A stretch of DNA of 18,667 nucleotides from positions 1-18,667 of the forward strand of contig CALWXY010000187.1 in assembly GCA_944385595.1 (NCBI GenBank), read 5' to 3'. Both the position numbers and the translations under genes were made by a program. Source of the stretch: an uncultured Oscillospiraceae bacterium. Its GTDB lineage: Bacteria > Bacillota > Clostridia > Oscillospirales > Oscillospiraceae. Under the pieces are notes generated by a model that was not told where the DNA came from, ran no database searches, and worked only from the letters and a program-made list of their open reading frames with translations. Positions 15,111 through 18,667 of the stretch are shown piece after piece; position 1 is the first letter of the stretch; each line of letters begins with the position of its first letter.

Positions 15111-15146
15111 TGAAAGAGCCATAGCTTTGACACCATGGCTCTTTCA
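15111..15146 (-). terminator. Inverted repeat, probable terminator of the two-component unit
   Basis: TGAAAGAGCCAT (15111-15122) and ATGGCTCTTTCA (15135-15146) are perfect 12-bp complements around a 12-nt loop. It lies downstream of the response-regulator gene and 13 bp upstream of the CLC promoter -35 box. The U-run is short (TTTCATTTAG), so an operator dyad is an alternative reading. Confidence 0.6.
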
Positions 15147-15270
15147 TCGGAACAGAAAAAGAGAGAGGACACACTAGTAATGGAACACATCATCTGACAT
15201 AATTGTAGCAAAACAACTGCTAAGATGGTGTTAATAAATTAAAAACCGGGCATAAGAAAACGCTAAGATT

Positions 15271-15970
<700 letters not shown>

Positions 15971-15978
<8 letters not shown>

Positions 15979-17065
15979 TGACCTTATTATCCTCCAAAGG
16001 CAGAGTGAAGTGGAAGGCCGCGCCGCCCATGGGCAGGTTTGTGGCCGTCATATCGCCGCCGTGCGCCCTAACTATCGAGAGACAGACGGAGAGACCGATA
16101 CCCATATTCTTTTTGCTGTCGGCCTCGCGGCCATCGCTGTGGACGAGCTTGCCGTCGAACAGGTGGTTTTTGACATTGTCGGGAATGCCGACTCCGTCGT
16201 CGATGACGGCGAAGAGGGCGCTTTTGCCGAGGGCGCGGACGCTGACGTCGATGCGGGTGGTTTTCTTGCCATGGAGGACGGAGTTCTCCATGAGGTTTTC
16301 AACGACCTGCTCGATGAGCAGGGGGTCCATCGGGACGAACAGCGGATCGTCCGGCACGGAGACGCTGATGTCGACCTGCGGGAAGCGGCGGGAGAATTTG
16401 CGGACCGCCTCGCCGAGCACCTCCTCGGCGGCCTCAGGATTTTTCTTGATGTGGGCGGCGGAGCTGTTGATTTTGGTTATGGACAGCAGGTTTTCGACCA
16501 TGCGAATGAGCCACTGGGCGTCGTCCTTGGCCTCGCTGAGGAGGGTGACCTGTTCCTCGTCGGAGAGTATGCGGCGGTTCTCGATGACGGCCTGAATGGC
16601 GCCGACGATGGAGGTGAGCGGAGTGCGAAGATCGTGCGAGACCGCGCGAAGGAGATTGCTGCGGAGCTTTTCCTCTTTGATTTCCGCCTTGATTTTCTCG
16701 GACTTTTTGAGCTGCGTCGTCATGGCGCAGGTGAAGATAGAGGTCGTGAGCATACATATAAATGTAAGCGGGTAGCCGGCGAGGGTGAAGTTGATGGCGA
16801 AATAGGGGTATGTAAAGATGTAGTTCACGCAGATGACGGCGAGGATGGAGGAGAGGATGCCGTAGAGGTAGCCCTCGGTGAAGCGCGAGATCATAAAGAC
16901 GGCGACCATATACAGCATGGAGATATAGCTGTCGTCATCGGAGATGGGGTGGAGACCGTAGCAAATACCCGATACGAGGAGCAGGATAGCAAGGGAAATG
17001 AAGGTGTCTCGCCAGGAGATGACCAGCTGAAAGTTTTTGGCGAAAGGCTTTTTTTTACCGGACAA
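15971..17065 (-). CDS. Short KdpD-like sensor histidine kinase (DUF4118 membrane domain)
   Basis: A 364-residue membrane kinase. Residues about 21-116 hold a cluster of transmembrane helices of DUF4118 type, as in the membrane part of KdpD. The HisKA segment has H144 in AVSHDLRTPLTSIVGAIQ. The ATPase domain has the N-box around ENLMENSVLHG (256-266), the G1 box DDGVGIPD and the G2 box NMGIGLSVC. It lacks the roughly 300-residue N-terminal KdpD sensor and universal-stress domains of full KdpD. I chose a TTG start at 17065, because GGGGAG lies 6 nt before it and MSGKKKPF then precedes the first helix. The longer frame upstream runs through likely promoter sequence. It is cotranscribed with the KdpE-like regulator. 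The signal is unknown; KdpDE normally answers low potassium or osmotic stress. Confidence 0.9.
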
Positions 17066-17092
17066 AGTGAACTCCCCAATACATAAAGAATG

Positions 17093-17123
17093 ATTATAGC
17101 TGACGGCATTTGCGAATATTATA
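17093..17123 (-). promoter_or_regulatory. Candidate -10 elements for the kinase-regulator unit
   Basis: Two perfect TATAAT hexamers occur on the minus strand at 17118-17123 and 17093-17098, within 60 bp upstream of the TTG start. Neither has a good -35 box at 16-18 bp, so regulated or activator-dependent initiation is possible. Low confidence on which is used. Confidence 0.35.
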
Positions 17124-17179
17124 ACATGTAAATCAGGCCGGTGCACCGGAAAGGCCATAAATTCTTTGTTAAGAAGTGT

Positions 17180-17216
17180 GAAGGCGCGGCGCCCCGGTCA
17201 CGGGCACCGCGCCTTC
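17180..17216. terminator. Long GC-rich hairpin downstream of the small membrane peptide
   Basis: GAAGGCGCGG (17180-17189) and CCGCGCCTTC (17207-17216) pair perfectly over 10 bp, with an inner GCCC/GGGC pairing (17191-17194 with 17202-17205). It lies between the decarboxylase unit and the kinase gene. There is no U-run on either strand, so it may be a processing or repeat element rather than a true intrinsic terminator. Confidence 0.5.
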
Positions 17217-17243
17217 CGGCAATATGGATTGGTTGGGAACATG

Positions 17244-17289
17244 ATAACATCTGTAGGGCGAAGGCGCAAGCCCCGCGGGGGGATGTTAT
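17244..17289. repeat. Palindromic intergenic element at the end of the small peptide gene
   Basis: ATAACATC (17244-17251) and GATGTTAT (17282-17289) are exact inverted complements. Between them lie TGTAGGGCG, GGCGCAAGCC and the palindrome CCCCGCGGGG. The right arm overlaps the stop codon of the 37-residue gene. The TGTAGGGCG-type core resembles small palindromic repeats scattered through gut clostridial genomes; that link is from memory. Confidence 0.5.
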
Positions 17290-17399
17290 TTGCCTATGCT
17301 CCCGAATTTCTGCATTGCGTAGACTATGAGGGCGATTACGCCGAGAACGGCGAAGATACCGGACATACCCTGTCCGAACAGGAGAATAGCTTCAGCCAT
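17286..17399 (-). CDS. 37-residue single-helix membrane peptide, OadG-like small subunit candidate
   Basis: A very short gene with the features of real translation: AGGAGG 8 nt before the ATG, 15 bp after the beta-subunit stop. Its peptide begins MAEAILLFGQGMSGIFAV and ends YAMQKFGSIGK. It is one hydrophobic helix (about residues 13-28) with a short basic tail. The pattern of a polar start, GxG, then a helix resembles the membrane segment of the gamma subunit (OadG) of sodium-pumping decarboxylases, but the long cytoplasmic tail of OadG is missing. The small epsilon subunit of Veillonella methylmalonyl-CoA decarboxylase is another possible analogue. I infer a membrane subunit that stabilises the beta subunit; function is unproven. 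Confidence 0.72.
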   Translation of the reverse strand: MAEAILLFGQGMSGIFAVLGVIALIVYAMQKFGSIGK

Positions 17400-17414
17400 G
17401 GTGATTCCTCCTTA

Positions 17415-18554
17415 TTACATAAAGAACTGCAGAATGACGCCGCCCGCGACGACGGAGGCAATCTGACCGGAGACGTTTGCGCCGACGGCATACATGAGCA
17501 GATGGTTCTGCTTGTCGGCCTCAATGCCGAGCTTTTCGATGACTCGGGAGGACATGGGGAACGCGGAGATACCGGCCGCGCCGATCATGGGGTTGACCTT
17601 ATCCTTGGTGAAGAGGTTGAGGAGCTTGGCGAAGAGGACGCCGGCGACGGAGTCGAGCACGAAGGCGACGAGACCGAGGCAGAGGATGAGCAGAGTCTCG
17701 AGGGTGACGAACTGCTCGGCCTTCATGGAGAAGGAGATGGTGATACCGAGCAGGAGGGTGATGAGGTTCGCGAGGTCCTTCTGAGCGGTCTCGGAGAGGC
17801 TGTTGAGCACGCCGCACTCACGGATGAGGTTGCCGAACATGAGGAAGCCGACGAGGGCGACGGAGGCGGGGGCGACGAGTCCGGCGACGAAGGTGACGAT
17901 AATCGGGAACATGATGCGCATACGCTTTGTCACGCTGCCGGGGGTGTAGTGCATACGCATTGCGCGCTCTTTTTTGGTGGTTACGAGCTTTATGGCAAAT
18001 GGCTGTATGATTGGCACGAGCGCCATATAGGAGTATGCGGCGACGGCGATGGCTCCGACGTATTTGGAGCCGAGCACCTGCGAGACCAGGATGGCGGTGG
18101 GGCCGTCCGCCGCGCCAATGATACCGACGGAAGCGGCGTCGAGTATTTCAAAGCCGAGCGCTTTGGCGATGATGATGGTGAGGAATATGCCCATCTGGGC
18201 GGCGGCGCCGAAGAGGAAGAGCTTGGGGCTGGCGAGCAGGGGGCCGAAGTCAATCATGGCGCCTATGCCTATGAAGAGCAGCAGGGGGAAGGCCTCGGCG
18301 GATTCGATGCCGACTTCGAAGAGCCACTGGACTATGCCGGGCACCTCGCCGACACCCTCGGTAATCTGGTTGATGACACCGGAGTTGGGAAGGTTTACGA
18401 GTATGGAGCCGAAGCCCATGGGCAGCAGCAGTGAGGGTTCATAACCTTTGCATATGGCGAGCCAGATGAGAATTACGCCGACGGCGTACATGATGAGCTG
18501 CGGTACGGTGATTGAAAGCAGCCCTTCGACGAGAAAGTCAAACGACAGTGACAT
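17415..18554 (-). CDS. Sodium-ion-translocating decarboxylase beta subunit (GcdB/MmdB/OadB family)
   Basis: A 379-residue integral membrane protein with about ten hydrophobic segments. Family motifs are clear: GIGAMIDFGPLLASP (96-110), IIGAADGPTAILVSQ (145-159, with the DGP aspartate D150 matching the essential sodium-site Asp of OadB), and NPMIGAAGISAFPMSSRVIEK towards the C-terminus. The beta subunit decarboxylates carboxybiotin and exports Na+ while consuming a periplasmic proton. Length and the IDFGPLLASP wording fit the glutaconyl-CoA or methylmalonyl-CoA decarboxylase forms better than the longer enterobacterial OadB. The start has a strong AGGAGGAGG site. Alpha and biotin-carrier subunits are not in the window; they may lie upstream beyond 18667. 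The 37-residue peptide follows in the same unit. Confidence 0.95.
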   Translation of the reverse strand: MSLSFDFLVEGLLSITVPQLIMYAVGVILIWLAICKGYEPSLLLPMGFGSILVNLPNSGVINQITEGVGEVPGIVQWLFEVGIESAEAFPLLLFIGIGAMIDFGPLLASPKLFLFGAAAQMGIFLTIIIAKALGFEILDAASVGIIGAADGPTAILVSQVLGSKYVGAIAVAAYSYMALVPIIQPFAIKLVTTKKERAMRMHYTPGSVTKRMRIMFPIIVTFVAGLVAPASVALVGFLMFGNLIRECGVLNSLSETAQKDLANLITLLLGITISFSMKAEQFVTLETLLILCLGLVAFVLDSVAGVLFAKLLNLFTKDKVNPMIGAAGISAFPMSSRVIEKLGIEADKQNHLLMYAVGANVSGQIASVVAGGVILQFFM

Positions 18555-18577
18555 GTTTCTCCTCCTCCTAAAGATTT

Positions 18578-18621
18578 ACAATAAACAAAAAGACCTGTGC
18601 TCTTATACGGAACACAGGTCT
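18578..18621 (-). terminator. Terminator-like hairpin just upstream of the decarboxylase beta gene
   Basis: AGACCTGTG (18591-18599) and CACAGGTCT (18613-18621) form a perfect 9-bp stem with a 13-nt loop, followed on the minus strand by TTTTTGTTTATTG. Only about 24 nt separate the end of the stem-tail from the beta-subunit ribosome site, leaving no room for a promoter after it. It either ends an upstream gene with partial read-through or acts as an attenuator in the leader. Confidence 0.75.
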
Positions 18622-18667
18622 GGTCGTTTAAGACAAAGCCAGGATGCTGGACATCCATGCTTGTTGA

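Noticed and set aside
14975..15211. A 78-codon minus-strand frame ahead of the CLC gene
   Set aside because: It crosses the hairpin and promoter, has no ribosome site, and overlaps the CLC start in another frame.
15219..15269. Direct repeat GCTAAGAT at 15219-15226 and 15262-15269, 43 bp apart
   Set aside because: It could be a binding-site pair on one helix face, but a single 8-mer repeat in an AT-rich spacer may be chance, and no second example is visible.
15030..15270. Search for a fluoride riboswitch ahead of the CLC gene
   Set aside because: The consensus promoter leaves only a 32-nt leader, and no GGCGAUGGNGUUCGCC-like core is visible.
18473..18658. A 61-codon minus-strand frame at the right edge
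   Set aside because: It runs through the hairpin and into the beta-subunit gene in another frame, has many Cys/Ser and no motif. A different frame ending at 18628 (final residues SSILALS) could be the tail of an upstream gene but is too short to support.

Overview
The window is GC-rich, shows a strong preference for codons ending in C or G, and uses Gram-positive-style AGGAGG ribosome sites. Its gene set is typical of anaerobic Firmicutes: a paired glgC-glgD, an RsgI-like anti-sigma factor, a decarboxylase beta subunit of the glutaconyl-CoA/methylmalonyl-CoA type, and 2-hydroxyacyl-CoA dehydratase activase relatives. I infer a gut-type member of the Clostridia, possibly Oscillospiraceae. No rRNA, tRNA, CRISPR array, transposase or prophage gene is visible, and no gene-free stretch exceeds 300 bp.

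Layout. Positions 1-4627 are read on the minus strand: the 5' part of a short-chain dehydrogenase (1-346), an ECF sigma factor with its overlapping RsgI/PepSY anti-sigma partner (2248 down to 460), and a prfB-capA-like pair (4627 down to 2347) closed by a perfect terminator hairpin. At 4628-4892 two well-formed promoters diverge. The plus strand then carries prs-pth and, after a structured 150-bp leader, glgC-glgD (to 8909). A perfect bidirectional terminator (8926-8960) separates these from a second minus-strand block.

That block, in transcription order from the right edge, holds a sodium-pump decarboxylase beta subunit (18554-17415) followed by a 37-residue membrane peptide (17399-17286). 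Next come a short KdpD-like kinase and KdpE-like regulator (17065-15271). The last unit is a four-gene operon behind a consensus promoter at 15097-15068: a CLC-family antiporter resembling the fluoride-type branch, a cysteine-rich DUF2284 protein, a 990-residue double activase with a DUF2229-like region, and a 418-residue dehydratase-like partner (ending at 8970).

How the genes fit together. prs, pth and prfB are housekeeping genes for PRPP supply and translation. glgC and glgD make ADP-glucose for glycogen. The sigma/anti-sigma pair looks like a self-contained envelope-signalling module. The beta subunit and small peptide belong to a biotin-dependent sodium pump whose other subunits must lie outside the window. 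The most intriguing unit is the CLC-DUF2284-activase-dehydratase operon: its enzymes have the iron-sulfur cysteine pattern of ATP-driven radical dehydratase activation, but their substrate is unknown, and the reason for the link to an anion transporter is open.
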